Position numbers and translations under genes: made by a program. This document shows positions 1-9,777 of a DNA stretch of 64,000 nt, one piece after another; position 1 is the first letter of the stretch, and the number at the start of each line of letters is the position of its first letter. Under the pieces are notes generated by a model, which searched no databases, was not told the origin of the DNA, and saw nothing but the letters and a program-made list of their open reading frames with translations. The stretch is from Catalinimonas alkaloidigena (lineage in GTDB: Bacteria > Bacteroidota > Bacteroidia > Cytophagales > Cyclobacteriaceae): NCBI RefSeq assembly GCF_029504655.1, contig NZ_JAQFIL010000001.1, positions 7,660,001 to 7,724,000 of the forward strand, given 5' to 3'.

Positions 1-3000
1 AAGATGGAGGAGATGATACCAGCTTAGGAAACAATACTATTTATGACATCTACAAAGACAATAAAGACAATATTTGGGTAGGCACTTTCAGTAGTGGCCT
101 CCATATGGTAAATATTGATTACAAGCAGTTTGCCCATTATAAGCACAACTCTTCCCCTTACAGCCTGAGTAACAATAATGTACTGTGTATTTATGAAGAC
201 TCAAGTAATGATCTGTGGGTAGGAACGGATGGAGGAGGGCTCAACCTGTTTGATAGAGAAGAAGGCCGTTTCTACCACTATAAGCATGAGTTAGGAAACA
301 AAAATAGTATTGCAGGAAATCATGTGTTGAGAGTGACTGAAGATAGTGAAGGTAACTTATGGATAGGTACCTGGGGAGACGGATTAACAATCTACAATAA
401 AGAAAGAAACACTTACCGGCATTTTAATCATGATCCGGACAATCCGCAAAGTATCAACAGTGATAACATCTGGAATATATATGAAGACTCTCAAAAAAAT
501 ATCTGGTTGGCAACTTATCATAGTGGCCTGGATTTGTATGATCGGCGAAAAGACGCTTTCGTTCATTTTACTTCCAAGCCGGAAGATAAATCAAGTATAG
601 GCCACAATACAGTAAATAATATTTTTGAGGATAGCCACGGTCGTTTATGGGTAGGAACTAAAGGAGGAGGGCTCAACCTGATGGACAGAAAGACGAATAC
701 CTTTACACGTTTTGTGCACCATAAGAATAAAAATAGTATCAGTAACAACTTCACCAGTTGTATTTTTGAAGATAAGCGAGGTGATCTGTGGATAGGTACA
801 GAAGAAGGCTTGAATCGTTTGAATAATGAAACGAATAAGTTTACTAACTACTTCCAGGTAGATGGCCTTCCCAATGATTTTATTTTTGGTATTTTGGAAG
901 ATGATCATGGCAACTTATGGATAAGTACTAAAAAGGGGTTATCTAAATATGATCCTCTGAACGATAATTTTGAGAACTATGGAGTGGCAGATGGCCTTCA
1001 GGCAGAAGAATACCGTGAGGCATACTGTAAAAGCCGTTCCGGAAAAATGTATTTTGGTGGCATCAATGGCTTAAATGAGTTTCATCCTGATAGCATCAAA
1101 GAAAAAGAGTTCACCCCTCCTCTGGTCATTACCAAGTTTGAAATATTCAATAGCGTTGTCCCTATTGGACAAGACGATGAAGCAATATTGAAAAAACATA
1201 TCTCTGAAACTGAGGCCCTAACGCTTTCACATGAGCATTCGGTGTTTTCTTTTGAATTTGCATCTCTCAACTATACACTTCCCGACAAAAAGCAGTATGC
1301 CTACCAGCTGGAAGGCTTTGACAAAAGCTGGAATTATGTAGGCACTCAACATATGGCTACCTATACTAACCTGGACCCTGGCACATATACTTTTAGGGTT
1401 AAAGGTCTTGATAATCAGGGTAGTTGGTCAAAGAATACTGCTTCATTGAAGCTAACAATTACTCCTCCCTACTGGCAAACCTGGTGGTTCAGGCTGGGGG
1501 CGGTCCTATTCATTCTGGGTGGTTTTGTGCTTTCCTTTCATGTGCGGGTAAGGGTAATTCACAATCAAAAGGAGGCCCTTGAACGGCAGGTAAAAGAAAG
1601 AACGGAGCAGTTGGAAAGCCTGACTGAAGAGGAACGAATTGCTCGCCTGGAAGCAGAAAAGGCAAGAGTAGAAGCTGAGAAAGCAAATCGTGCTAAAAGC
1701 GTGTTTCTGGCTACTATGAGTCATGAAATTCGTACTCCTATGAATGGCGTAATGGGGATGACCGCCCTACTGGAAGAAACAGCACTTAGTCATGAACAGC
1801 AGGAATATACAGCAACAATCCGCAGTAGTAGTGAGAATCTGTTGGGAGTAATCAATGATATTCTTGACTTCTCCAAAATAGAGTCGGGAAAGATGGAGCT
1901 CGAGGCCAGGGATTTTCACCTGAGAAGCTGTGTAGAAGGAGTATTGGATTTATTTGCTACCAAGGTCAATAAAAACGAAATGAACTTAGTGTTGCAAGTG
2001 GAGAATGCTATTCCGACTCAAGTCAGAGGAGATGCACTACGTTTACGTCAGATACTGATGAATCTGGTGGGTAATGCAGTCAAGTTTACAGATAAAGGAG
2101 AAGTATTTGTTTTGGTACGCCTGCTAAATCAAAAAGAAAAAGCCCTGGAACTGGAATTTGAGGTAAGAGATAGTGGAATTGGTATACCAAAGGAGAAAAT
2201 TGAAAGGCTCTTTAAATCCTTTTCCCAAGTTGATTCGTCGACTACACGCAAGTACGGAGGCTCAGGCTTAGGCCTGGCGATTTGCAAAAAATTAATTGAA
2301 ATGATGGGAGGGCAAATACAGGTACAAAGCGAAGAAGGGGTTGGCTCTACTTTTACATTCAATATTTGCTTACAAAGTAGTCTGCAGAACCAGCCCGATA
2401 CCTTCTGTGAACTTAGCAGTATGCAGGGCAAACGTGTACTTATTGCGGATGAGAATGCTTCCCTCAGAGAGGTGTTGAGGAAGCAGTTGTCAGACTGGAA
2501 GCTTATACCGGTAGCAGTAGAGTCGGTAGAGCAGGCACTCAAAACATTGTCAGAGGCTGATGCTTTTGACCTTCTGATGATTGATACTCAGATGGCAGAA
2601 ATTCATAGAGATGAGCTTATTGTTCAACTAAATGACACCTATAATCTTCCTGTCATTTTTATGAATGTGGCAGGCATGAATCATCAGTGGTCAATAGAGG
2701 GTTGTGCTACATCTATGATCTCTAAACCTATACGTCAGCAATTGTTATATGAGCATTTGCGTAAAATCTTTGAGCCTGATCAAACACAAATAAAGCATAA
2801 GCCTGATCCCAAAAAACTATCTGACAGGCTGGCGCAAGAGTATCCGCTTAATATTCTGGTTGCAGAAGATAACCTGGTCAACCAAAAGCTGGCAATAAGA
2901 ATTTTAGAGAAGCTGGGTTATCATCCTGATCTGGCTAAAAATGGCAAAGAAGCGGTGGCAGCGGCACAAAATAAACACTACGATATCATTTTGATGGATG

Positions 3001-3293
3001 TAGAGATGCCTGAACTAGATGGTATGGAAGCAACTCGGCAAATACGTGAAACCTCCAGCCATCAGCCCGTGATTATCGCCCTCACTGCAAATGCTATGCA
3101 GGGAGATAAAGAAAGTTGCCTGAACGCCCAGATGGATGATTATCTTCACAAGCCTTTCAAACTGACCCAACTCTCAGATACACTTAAACATTGGGCAGTA
3201 GAACGCAGGATAAGGAAAGAGTTCGCATGCAAAAGGCTTGATCTCAAGGCAGATAGCGTATTTATTTTTTATAAAAAGTTACCAACTGACTGA
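1..3293 (+). CDS. Hybrid sensor histidine kinase with propeller sensor and two receiver domains (5' truncated)
   Basis: The reading frame is open from base 3, so the start lies upstream of the window; an ATG at 105 is internal. The visible part has at least six two-component propeller repeats (blocks like [16 protein letters not shown], about 3-1100), a Y_Y_Y domain (about 1240-1460), a single membrane helix (about 1480-1545), a coiled coil, HisKA with the H-box [10 protein letters not shown] (His codon 1722-1724), HATPase ([16 protein letters not shown]), then two receivers. The first receiver looks weakened: it has an Asp (2583-2585) but an Asn where the switch Thr/Ser is expected. The second is canonical (Asp 2997-2999, LTANAM, KPF). 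No AraC-type DNA-binding domain follows, so this is not a classical one-protein HTCS. It probably senses an extracytoplasmic glycan-like ligand, but the ligand is inferred only from family habit and the nearby ara genes. The 3' end overlaps the convergent esterase gene by 32 bp. Confidence 0.93.
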   Translation, partial: DGGDDTSLGNNTIYDIYKDNKDNIWVGTFSSGLHMVNIDYKQFAHYKHNSSPYSLSNNNVLCIYEDSSNDLWVGTDGGGLNLFDREEGRFYHYKHELGNKNSIAGNHVLRVTEDSEGNLWIGTWGDGLTIYNKERNTYRHFNHDPDNPQSINSDNIWNIYEDSQKNIWLATYHSGLDLYDRRKDAFVHFTSKPEDKSSIGHNTVNNIFEDSHGRLWVGTKGGGLNLMDRKTNTFTRFVHHKNKNSISNNFTSCIFEDKRGDLWIGTEEGLNRLNNETNKFTNYFQVDGLPNDFIFGILEDDHGNLWISTKKGLSKYDPLNDNFENYGVADGLQAEEYREAYCKSRSGKMYFGGINGLNEFHPDSIKEKEFTPPLVITKFEIFNSVVPIGQDDEAILKKHISETEALTLSHEHSVFSFEFASLNYTLPDKKQYAYQLEGFDKSWNYVGTQHMATYTNLDPGTYTFRVKGLDNQGSWSKNTASLKLTITPPYWQTWWFRLGAVLFILGGFVLSFHVRVRVIHNQKEALERQVKERTEQLESLTEEERIARLEAEKARVEAEKANRAKSVFLATMSHEIRTPMNGVMGMTALLEETALSHEQQEYTATIRSSSENLLGVINDILDFSKIESGKMELEARDFHLRSCVEGVLDLFATKVNKNEMNLVLQVENAIPTQVRGDALRLRQILMNLVGNAVKFTDKGEVFVLVRLLNQKEKALELEFEVRDSGIGIPKEKIERLFKSFSQVDSSTTRKYGGSGLGLAICKKLIEMMGGQIQVQSEEGVGSTFTFNICLQSSLQNQPDTFCELSSMQGKRVLIADENASLREVLRKQLSDWKLIPVAVESVEQALKTLSEADAFDLLMIDTQMAEIHRDELIVQLNDTYNLPVIFMNVAGMNHQWSIEGCATSMISKPIRQQLLYEHLRKIFEPDQTQIKHKPDPKKLSDRLAQEYPLNILVAEDNLVNQKLAIRILEKLGYHPDLAKNGKEAVAAAQNKHYDIILMDVEMPELDGMEATRQIRETSSHQPVIIALTANAMQGDKESCLNAQMDDYLHKPFKLTQLSDTLKHWAVERRIRKEFACKRLDLKADSVFIFYKKLPTD

Positions 3294-4458
3294 CTGCTTG
3301 ATCACCCTGCACCGCATATTTAGGTCTGGGATGTTCTGCATCAAATACCCGAAGTTTCTGATGAGGTTCTACAGTAACAAAACGCTCATCAATTTCTCCG
3401 TCATCATTTGTTATTTTCTCCAGTGATAACCCCAGATGCCTGGCGAGAAACCGGTAAGCTCCTTCCCTCTTACTAATTCCATAGTCATGCCCTTCGTCAG
3501 GAAGATGGAGGTAGTCTACATTTTCGGCCTTGCCATAAAGCTCATACACATTTCTGATATAAGGATATTCTACTTCAGGTGTATTCAATGTCCAGTCTTT
3601 GCCATTCGAGATCAGCAGCATAGGACGAGGAGCAGCCAAAGCAGCTATCTCCACATTGTTGGTTTTATGCGCATGGCTTTGGTGAATAGGCAAGCCGCTC
3701 TCACACACGCAGCCTCCAAAAAAATGTGCGGAAACCATGACTACCGGAACTGATACAGCAACTCTATCATCCAAAGCGGTGAGCAGGAAAGTTTGTGTAC
3801 CTCCGCCGGATGCTCCGGTCACACCTATACGCTCTTTGTCCACCTCCGGAATCGTATGCAAAAAATCTAATGCCCGAATGCTGTTGATAGATTGCAGAGC
3901 CAGCGCCTGGGGATGCTTATGATCATTCTGATCAGCATCTCCGTAGCCCACCATATCATACGCAAATACTATAGCTCCCATGCGTGCCAGAGAGGCGCAA
4001 CGTCTCTGCATATCCTCCCGGGTTCTGGCTGTATACTCATCCTCCTGAAAATGACCATGGGTAGAAAGGATAGCAGGATAAGAAGGGTGTTCCTGAGTAG
4101 GACGATATAAGTTTCCTGTAACAAAAAAACCAGGCATGCTCTCAAACGCTACATTCTCTACTGTATACCCATCATGCGTTCTTTTGCTGTGGATGATAGG
4201 TTTTAGCGGTGTTCTTTTAAAATCCGGTGACAAATCTAGTCCTTCCCAAATGCCTTGTCGTATTTGCCCCGCCCGCTTCTCCCATGAAGCTAAGTCATTA
4301 TAAGTAGCAGCATATTTTTCTAAAGCGGCGGCGCCTTCTTCCTCAGTAAAAAAATTGCCCTGACGAAGCAGCCCAGTGTCAGGAGATTGAGCGGATAGCT
4401 TGTCGCTAAGCGCCATGATAGTTAATAGTAAAATCAGGTAGCTTGTAGTAGTTTTCAT
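3262..4458 (-). CDS. Secreted alpha/beta hydrolase, acetylxylan-esterase-like
   Basis: 398 residues with a signal peptide (about residues 1-24, ending LSAQ), so exported. The fold is alpha/beta hydrolase: an HGH oxyanion-type segment near 134, the nucleophile elbow GASGGG with Ser218, a probable acid at Asp288 (NGKDW) and His324 (DEGHDYG). The segment [12 protein letters not shown] is typical of the large acetylxylan-esterase/dienelactone-hydrolase-like group found in Bacteroidota and Planctomycetes. The likely role is deacetylation or de-esterification of a plant or algal polysaccharide in the periplasm or outside the cell, fitting the adjacent arabinose genes. The substrate cannot be read from sequence. 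It runs toward the hybrid kinase and overlaps its 3' end. Confidence 0.85.
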   Translation of the reverse strand: MKTTTSYLILLLTIMALSDKLSAQSPDTGLLRQGNFFTEEEGAAALEKYAATYNDLASWEKRAGQIRQGIWEGLDLSPDFKRTPLKPIIHSKRTHDGYTVENVAFESMPGFFVTGNLYRPTQEHPSYPAILSTHGHFQEDEYTARTREDMQRRCASLARMGAIVFAYDMVGYGDADQNDHKHPQALALQSINSIRALDFLHTIPEVDKERIGVTGASGGGTQTFLLTALDDRVAVSVPVVMVSAHFFGGCVCESGLPIHQSHAHKTNNVEIAALAAPRPMLLISNGKDWTLNTPEVEYPYIRNVYELYGKAENVDYLHLPDEGHDYGISKREGAYRFLARHLGLSLEKITNDDGEIDERFVTVEPHQKLRVFDAEHPRPKYAVQGDQAVSQLVTFYKK

Positions 4459-4632
4459 AAAGTCAATATAAATAAAAATTGAAATAAGCGAATACTAAAC
4501 TACCCAAGTTCTATCAAAAAACGGTTTAGCTCTTTCATCCATTTTATTCTTTAAGTTATTCGTAAAGCTGTTGAATTGCTTATCTTACCGGAGCAACCTA
4601 ATTTTAGCAAATACCTAAAACTAAAGATAATT

Positions 4633-6297
4633 ATGCATGTAATAGGTGTAGACTACGGTACGGATAGTGTCCGTTCGCTCATCGTAAATACTACCACGGG
4701 AGAAGAAGTAGCAACCGATGTATTTCACTATCCACGCTGGGCAAAGAGCCTCTATTGTGACAGTAATCTCAATCAGTTTCGCCAACATCCCCTGGATTAT
4801 ATAGAAGGACTGGAAACTACCATAAAGAATTGTCTGGAAAAAGTATCTCCTGCTATTCGTGATTCTATCAAAGGAATAGCGGTGGATACGACGGGCTCCA
4901 GTCCCTGTGCGGTAGATAAGACGGGTACCCCTCTGGCCATGCTACCCGGATTTGAAGAGAATCCTAATGCTATGTTTGTCTTGTGGAAAGACCATACCGC
5001 TGTAAATGAAGCACAGGAAATCAATACATTGGCTAAGAAAAGCAAAGTAGATTATACGCAATATGAAGGAGGAATTTATTCTTCGGAATGGTTTTGGGCC
5101 AAAATGCTGCACGTACATCGGGTAGACGAAAGTGTACGTAAGGCCGCTTATTCCTGGGTGGAGCATTGCGACTGGATACCCTTTCTACTTACTGGTGGTA
5201 CCCAGGTGCATGGAATGAAGCGTAGCCGTTGTGCGGCAGGTCATAAAGCCCTATGGCATGAGTCGTGGAATGGCTTACCTCCCAACGACTTCTTTACCCA
5301 ACTGGACCCGCTGCTGGGTGGTATGCGGGATCGTCTCTTTGAAGAAACTTATACTTCTGATCAGTCAGCGGGGAATCTTTCAGCGGAGTGGGCGGAACGA
5401 CTTGGGCTTTCTAAGGCGGTAGTAGTCGCTGTAGGAGCTTTTGATGCACATATGGGAGCCGTAGGCGGACAGATAGAAGCTTATTATTTAAGCAAAGTGA
5501 TGGGAACTTCCACCTGCGATATTCTGGTAGCGCCACGAGAAGAAGTAGAAGGCAAACTGGTACAAGGCATCTGTGGGCAAGTGAATGGTTCAGTGATTCC
5601 AGGCATGGAAGGATTGGAGGCCGGACAGTCGGCTTTTGGTGATGTGTATGCCTGGTTCAGAAAACTGCTTTCCTGGCCGCTCACCCATGTGATTCAGCAG
5701 TCACAACTTTTAGATGAAGCCACCAAAGAAAAATTGATAACAGAAACTTTGGATAAAATGATTCCTGCCCTTTCTGAAGCAGCGGCGCAGATCAAACCTG
5801 CCGAATCGGGAGTGATCGCCCTGGACTGGCTCAATGGTCGTCGTACGCCCGATGCCAATCAAAGGCTAAAAGGAGCGATATTTGGTTTAAACCTGGGTAG
5901 TGATGCACCTAAGATTTTCCGTGCACTTGTAGAGGCTACCTGCTTCGGTGCCAGAAAAATTGTAGACCGTTTTCGCTCGGAAGGTATTCCTGTCAAAGGC
6001 CTGATTGGCTTAGGTGGCGTGGCAAAAAAGTCACCCTTCATCATGCAGGTGATGGCTGATGTGATGAATATGCCGATCAAGATTGCCAAGTCGGAACAGA
6101 CCTGTGCTCTAGGAGCGGCCATGTTTGCGGCTACGGCAGCGGGAGCTTATCAGAATGTGGAGGGAGCTATCGCTGGTATGGGTTCTGGTTTTGATGCTGA
6201 ATATCATCCAGACCCGGAGCAGAGCAAAATCTACGAACAGCTTTATGCACAGTATAATGAATTTGGAAAGATAGTAGAAAAAATTAGTCAGGCATGA
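4633..6297 (+). CDS. araB: Ribulokinase
   Basis: 554 residues, FGGY carbohydrate kinase family. It phosphorylates L-ribulose to L-ribulose 5-phosphate in the cytoplasm. The start is set at 4633 because MHVIGVDYGTDSVRS is the expected N-terminal phosphate-binding motif; an in-frame ATG at 4576 would add 19 unrelated residues. The catalytic Asp is Asp271 in VGAFDAHMG, and DWLNGRRTPDAN and GLGGVAKKSP match the family's C-terminal lobe. Length agrees with characterised AraB (about 560). The last four bases (ATGA) overlap araD, so the two are translationally coupled. No operator was recognised upstream. Confidence 0.96.
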   Translation: MHVIGVDYGTDSVRSLIVNTTTGEEVATDVFHYPRWAKSLYCDSNLNQFRQHPLDYIEGLETTIKNCLEKVSPAIRDSIKGIAVDTTGSSPCAVDKTGTPLAMLPGFEENPNAMFVLWKDHTAVNEAQEINTLAKKSKVDYTQYEGGIYSSEWFWAKMLHVHRVDESVRKAAYSWVEHCDWIPFLLTGGTQVHGMKRSRCAAGHKALWHESWNGLPPNDFFTQLDPLLGGMRDRLFEETYTSDQSAGNLSAEWAERLGLSKAVVVAVGAFDAHMGAVGGQIEAYYLSKVMGTSTCDILVAPREEVEGKLVQGICGQVNGSVIPGMEGLEAGQSAFGDVYAWFRKLLSWPLTHVIQQSQLLDEATKEKLITETLDKMIPALSEAAAQIKPAESGVIALDWLNGRRTPDANQRLKGAIFGLNLGSDAPKIFRALVEATCFGARKIVDRFRSEGIPVKGLIGLGGVAKKSPFIMQVMADVMNMPIKIAKSEQTCALGAAMFAATAAGAYQNVEGAIAGMGSGFDAEYHPDPEQSKIYEQLYAQYNEFGKIVEKISQA

Positions 6298-6995
6298 GTC
6301 AGTATACGGATATCAAAGAGGCCGCTTATCAGGCCAATATGCAGCTACCCGAATTGGGATTAGTGCTTTTTACTTTCGGCAACGTAAGCGCGGTAGACAG
6401 AACCAAAGGTGTTTTTGCGATCAAACCCAGCGGAGTGCCCTACGAAAAACTAAAGACAGAAGATATCGTCATCGTTGATTTTGACAACCAGATTGTAGAA
6501 GGAAATATGCGACCTTCTTCCGATACCAAAACCCATGCTTTACTCTATAAGCAATGGGAGAATATTGGAGGCATAGTGCACACCCATTCTACCCATGCCA
6601 CCGCCTGGGCACAAGCTCAAATGGATATTCCGATTATGGGCACTACCCATGCCGATCACCTTACGGTAGATATCCCCTGTGCCAAAGTGATGGATGATGC
6701 TCGTATAGAAGGGGACTATGAACATGAAACAGGCTTTCAAATTATTGATGAGTTTAAGGAAAGAGGCTATTCCTACGAAGAAGTAGAAATGGTGTTGGTA
6801 GCCAATCATGCGCCTTTTACCTGGGCAAAGACACCTGAAAAGGCAGTATACAATAGCGCTGTACTGGAAGAAGTGGCCCGCATGGCTTACCTCAGCCTGC
6901 AAATCCGCCCCGATGCTCCCCGGCTCAAAGACAGCCTGATCCGCAAACATTACGAGCGTAAACATGGAAAAGATGCCTACTACGGTCAGTCATAG
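6294..6995 (+). CDS. araD: L-ribulose-5-phosphate 4-epimerase
   Basis: 233 residues, class II aldolase/AraD family. It converts L-ribulose 5-phosphate to D-xylulose 5-phosphate, the last step of isomerase-type arabinose use. Visible motifs are the substrate-binding loops FGNVSAVD and KPSGVPY, Asp77 (SSDTKTH), metal His96 and His98 (VHTHSTHATAWAQ), His172 (VANHAPFTW), and the C-terminal Tyr229/Tyr230 that complete a neighbouring active site. Length matches the E. coli enzyme (231). The start overlaps the araB stop by 4 bp. The stop codon lies inside the left arm of an 18-bp inverted repeat. Confidence 0.97.
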   Translation: MSQYTDIKEAAYQANMQLPELGLVLFTFGNVSAVDRTKGVFAIKPSGVPYEKLKTEDIVIVDFDNQIVEGNMRPSSDTKTHALLYKQWENIGGIVHTHSTHATAWAQAQMDIPIMGTTHADHLTVDIPCAKVMDDARIEGDYEHETGFQIIDEFKERGYSYEEVEMVLVANHAPFTWAKTPEKAVYNSAVLEEVARMAYLSLQIRPDAPRLKDSLIRKHYERKHGKDAYYGQS

Positions 6996-7041
6996 TGTTA
7001 TATAGTGGGCATTTATTTACATACCCACTATATAACACTAT
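6992..7041. repeat. Perfect 18-bp inverted repeat covering the araD stop codon
   Basis: The arms 6992-7009 (ATAGTGTTATATAGTGGG) and 7024-7041 are exact reverse complements separated by a 14-bp AT-rich loop. The araD TAG is inside the left arm. There is no T-run after it, so if it ends transcription it is not a standard intrinsic terminator; it could instead protect the araBD message from 3' exonucleases or bind a protein. Confidence 0.8.
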
Positions 7042-7063
7042 TTAAACTGACCAAAACTAATAC

Positions 7064-8011
7064 ATGAAAAGGCTTCTATTAACGCTTGGCTTCTGCTTGC
7101 ATATGTTCCTGCTATACAGTCAATGCCCGGAAGGATTAATCACGGGTGAGCATAACCTGATTAAAAATGGAGATTTTGAAGAAGATAAAATTAATTTCAA
7201 AACAGACTACATTCAAGATTCTGTAGCAATAGCAGGAAAATATTTTATTGTCTCGGATGCAAAAACTTTTTGTAAATGCTTTACAGGTACTGGGGATGGT
7301 AAATTCTTAGCAGTGGATGGTTCGGTAGGAGCCAACAAAATTGTCTGGCAACAGGATATAGAGGTGAAAGCAAACACAATTTATTTTTTTTCTGCCTGGG
7401 CTTCCAATCTGTATCCGGTTTATCCTGCAGTACTGCAATTTTCCATTAATGGAGAACTGCTTGGTAAAGCTTTTCATACTTCTGAAAAACAAAATATATG
7501 GGAACAGTTTTTTGTTAACTGGCATTCAGGTACAAATACGATGGCTACTATTACCCTTGTGAGCCAGAATCCAGGTTCCACCGGAAATGATTTTGGCTTG
7601 GACCGGATGAAATTCTATGCATGTGAAAGAGCTTCTTTACAAGCCGGGTTAGAAGCGATTGAGAAAGGAAAAGTTATAGAATTAAGAAATGTGCTTTTTG
7701 AAAGAGCCAGCGCACAAATCATAAGTACCTCCTATCAGGAGCTTGACCAATTGGTAAAGTGCCTTCACGAAAACCCACTGGTAGAAATAGAGATAGCCGG
7801 CCATACGGATAATGTTGGTAAAGAGGATGACAATCTCAAGCTTTCTCAAGACAGAGCAAACGCAATTGGTGAGTATTTAACAGAAAAAAAAATTGAACCA
7901 AACCGATTAGTGATGAAAGGCTATGGCGAACAAAACCCTATTGATACAAATGATACCTTAGAAGGCCATCAAAAAAACAGGAGAGTTGAGTTTAAAATAA
8001 CAAAACTATAG
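7064..8011 (+). CDS. Secreted OmpA-domain protein with carbohydrate-binding-like N-terminal region
   Basis: 315 residues. A signal peptide covers about 1-20. Residues about 25-192 look like a beta-sandwich of the galactose-binding/CBM4_9 or DUF642 type (begins LIKNGDFEE, ends with an aromatic-rich strand before FYACE). Residues about 205-315 form an OmpA-like peptidoglycan-binding domain (IEIAGHTDNVG, LSQDRANAIGEYL, NRRVEFKI). It would sit in the periplasm, anchored to peptidoglycan. It lies between araD and araA on the same strand, 68 bp after araD. Its role in arabinose or arabinan handling is an inference from position; the domain assignment of the N-terminal half is by pattern only. Confidence 0.82.
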   Translation: MKRLLLTLGFCLHMFLLYSQCPEGLITGEHNLIKNGDFEEDKINFKTDYIQDSVAIAGKYFIVSDAKTFCKCFTGTGDGKFLAVDGSVGANKIVWQQDIEVKANTIYFFSAWASNLYPVYPAVLQFSINGELLGKAFHTSEKQNIWEQFFVNWHSGTNTMATITLVSQNPGSTGNDFGLDRMKFYACERASLQAGLEAIEKGKVIELRNVLFERASAQIISTSYQELDQLVKCLHENPLVEIEIAGHTDNVGKEDDNLKLSQDRANAIGEYLTEKKIEPNRLVMKGYGEQNPIDTNDTLEGHQKNRRVEFKITKL

Positions 8012-8081
8012 CTTTAACTAATCACTAGCTGGTTGTCAGTCAGCCTCGAAAAAGGGCATGGAAGTTTGACGCACCACAACC

Positions 8082-8089
8082 TATATTTG
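8082..8089 (+). promoter_or_regulatory. Candidate -7 promoter element for araA
   Basis: TATATTTG matches the Bacteroidota -7 consensus TAnnTTTG, 110 bp before the araA ATG. A TTTG lies upstream, but only 13 bp away instead of the usual 19-21, so the -33 box is not convincing. It suggests araA may have its own promoter in addition to read-through from araBD. Confidence 0.35.
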
Positions 8090-8199
8090 ATACTTGAACA
8101 GAAAATGTAAATCATGACACTGCCCAAACGGCTAGCTTAACCGGATGATGCCTCAAAGACGCCAATACCCAAAATCAAACTTTTCTAACTCCCAAAAAC

Positions 8200-9693
8200 A
8201 TGATAAAACTTGATCAATTTGAAGCCTGGTTTGTCACGGGCAGCCAGCATTTGTATGGAGAAGAAACTTTAAAACAGGTAGCTGAACATTCGCAGCAAAT
8301 TGTCAAAGGATTGAATGCCTCTCAGGCACTTCCTGTAAGAATTGTATACAAGCCTGTGCTGACTACGCCTGATGCCATTTTTCGGCTTTGCCAGGAAGCT
8401 AACACTGCTGAAAATTGTATCGGGCTTGTTGTCTGGATGCATACTTTTTCGCCTGCCAAAATGTGGATTGCCGGACTAAAGGCATTACAGCGCCCTCTGG
8501 CCCACTTGCACACCCAATTTAATCGGGATATTCCCTGGTCTACGATTGATATGGATTTTATGAACCTGAACCAGTCGGCGCATGGAGGTAGGGAGTTCGG
8601 CTATATAGCCAGCCGCATGGGAATTAATCGTAAGGTAATTGTTGGGCATTGGGAAGATTCTGAAGTCCACCAGCAGTTGAATGTATGGACGCGGGCAGCT
8701 TCTGCCTGGTATGACGCTCAGGGAGCCAAAGTAGCCCGCTTCGGTGACAATATGCGGGAAGTAGCCGTCACCGAAGGTGATAAAGTAGCTGCGCAAATGC
8801 AATTCGGCTATTCTGTAAATGGCTACGGCCTGGGCGATCTGCTAGCTTACATTAATGAAGTCTCGGATGCAGAAATTGATCAATTGACTGCTACTTATGA
8901 AAATAGTTACGAATTGGTAGACGCTCTGCGCAAAGATGGCGCTCAGCGTGCTTCCCTGAGGGAGGCGGCACGAATAGAACTGGGTATGAGAGCCTTCCTG
9001 GAAGCGGGTAAGTTCAAAGCGTTTACTGATACCTTTGAAAATCTGCATGGTCTGGAACAGCTTCCCGGTATTGCAGCACAGAGGTTGATGGCGGATGGCT
9101 ATGGCTTCGGCGCTGAGGGTGACTGGAAAACTGCTGCACTTGTCCGTGCCATGAAAGTTATGAGCTCAGGCCTCAAAGGAGGCACTTCTTTTATGGAAGA
9201 CTACACCTATCATTTTCATCCCGGCGGACAGAAAGTACTGGGTTCACATATGCTGGAAATCTGCCCTTCTATCGCAGCAGCTAAGCCAAGGTGCGAAATT
9301 CATCCGCTTTCTATTGGTGGTAAAGCCAATCCTGTACGTCTGGTTTTTGATGTAAGTGCCGGTCCTGCTCTGAATGCCTCGGTAATAGATATGGGAGGAC
9401 GTTTTCGTTTGCTGGTTAATGAAGTGGAAGCCGTACCCTTGGAGGAGCCTATGCCCAGGCTTCCGGTAGCCAGGGTATTGTGGGAGCCCAAGCCTAACCT
9501 AAAGACCGCTGCCAGTGCCTGGATACTTGCCGGGGGCGCACACCATACCGGCTACAGTGCGTGTCTGACCTCTGAGTACATGCAGGATTTCGCTGAGATG
9601 GCTAATATGGAATATCTGCTGATCAATGAAGATACGCACTTGTACCACTTCAAAAATGAGTTGCGTTGGAATCAAATGTATTGGGGAAGATAG
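8200..9693 (+). CDS. araA: L-arabinose isomerase
   Basis: 497 residues, cytoplasmic; interconverts L-arabinose and L-ribulose, the first step of the pathway. Length and numbering follow the E. coli enzyme closely: the metal and active-site residues are Glu306 ([10 protein letters not shown]), Glu333 (FMEDYTYH), His350 (GSHMLE) and His449 (GGAHHTGYS). It is 188 bp downstream of the OmpA-domain gene, and a TAnnTTTG element at 8082 may drive it separately. The gap before it holds nothing else recognised. Confidence 0.98.
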   Translation: MIKLDQFEAWFVTGSQHLYGEETLKQVAEHSQQIVKGLNASQALPVRIVYKPVLTTPDAIFRLCQEANTAENCIGLVVWMHTFSPAKMWIAGLKALQRPLAHLHTQFNRDIPWSTIDMDFMNLNQSAHGGREFGYIASRMGINRKVIVGHWEDSEVHQQLNVWTRAASAWYDAQGAKVARFGDNMREVAVTEGDKVAAQMQFGYSVNGYGLGDLLAYINEVSDAEIDQLTATYENSYELVDALRKDGAQRASLREAARIELGMRAFLEAGKFKAFTDTFENLHGLEQLPGIAAQRLMADGYGFGAEGDWKTAALVRAMKVMSSGLKGGTSFMEDYTYHFHPGGQKVLGSHMLEICPSIAAAKPRCEIHPLSIGGKANPVRLVFDVSAGPALNASVIDMGGRFRLLVNEVEAVPLEEPMPRLPVARVLWEPKPNLKTAASAWILAGGAHHTGYSACLTSEYMQDFAEMANMEYLLINEDTHLYHFKNELRWNQMYWGR

Positions 9694-9719
9694 AAATAGC
9701 GTTATGATTCCAGGTACTT

Positions 9720-9777
9720 AATGTTAAGGTGTTATAATTTGTAAAAGCGTATGCTCAAACCATAGCACCCTAACATT
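9720..9777. repeat. Imperfect 16-bp inverted repeat between convergent araA and galM
   Basis: Arms 9720-9735 (AATGTTAAGGTGTTAT) and 9762-9777 pair in RNA at 15 of 16 positions (one A-C mismatch, one G-U pair) around a 26-nt loop. The right arm touches the galM stop codon. Lying between converging genes, it may end or protect both messages. There is no T-run on either side. It recalls the araD hairpin, which also contains GTGTTATA. Confidence 0.55.

Noticed and set aside
180..1000. Regular repeats that could suggest a tandem or CRISPR-like array
   Set aside because: They are in-frame propeller repeats of the sensor protein, about 150 bp apart and diverged, not identical short repeats with unique spacers.
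2129..2542. 137-codon open frame antisense to the kinase HATPase region
   Set aside because: It mirrors codon-biased sequence of a strongly supported gene and shows no recognisable protein pattern.
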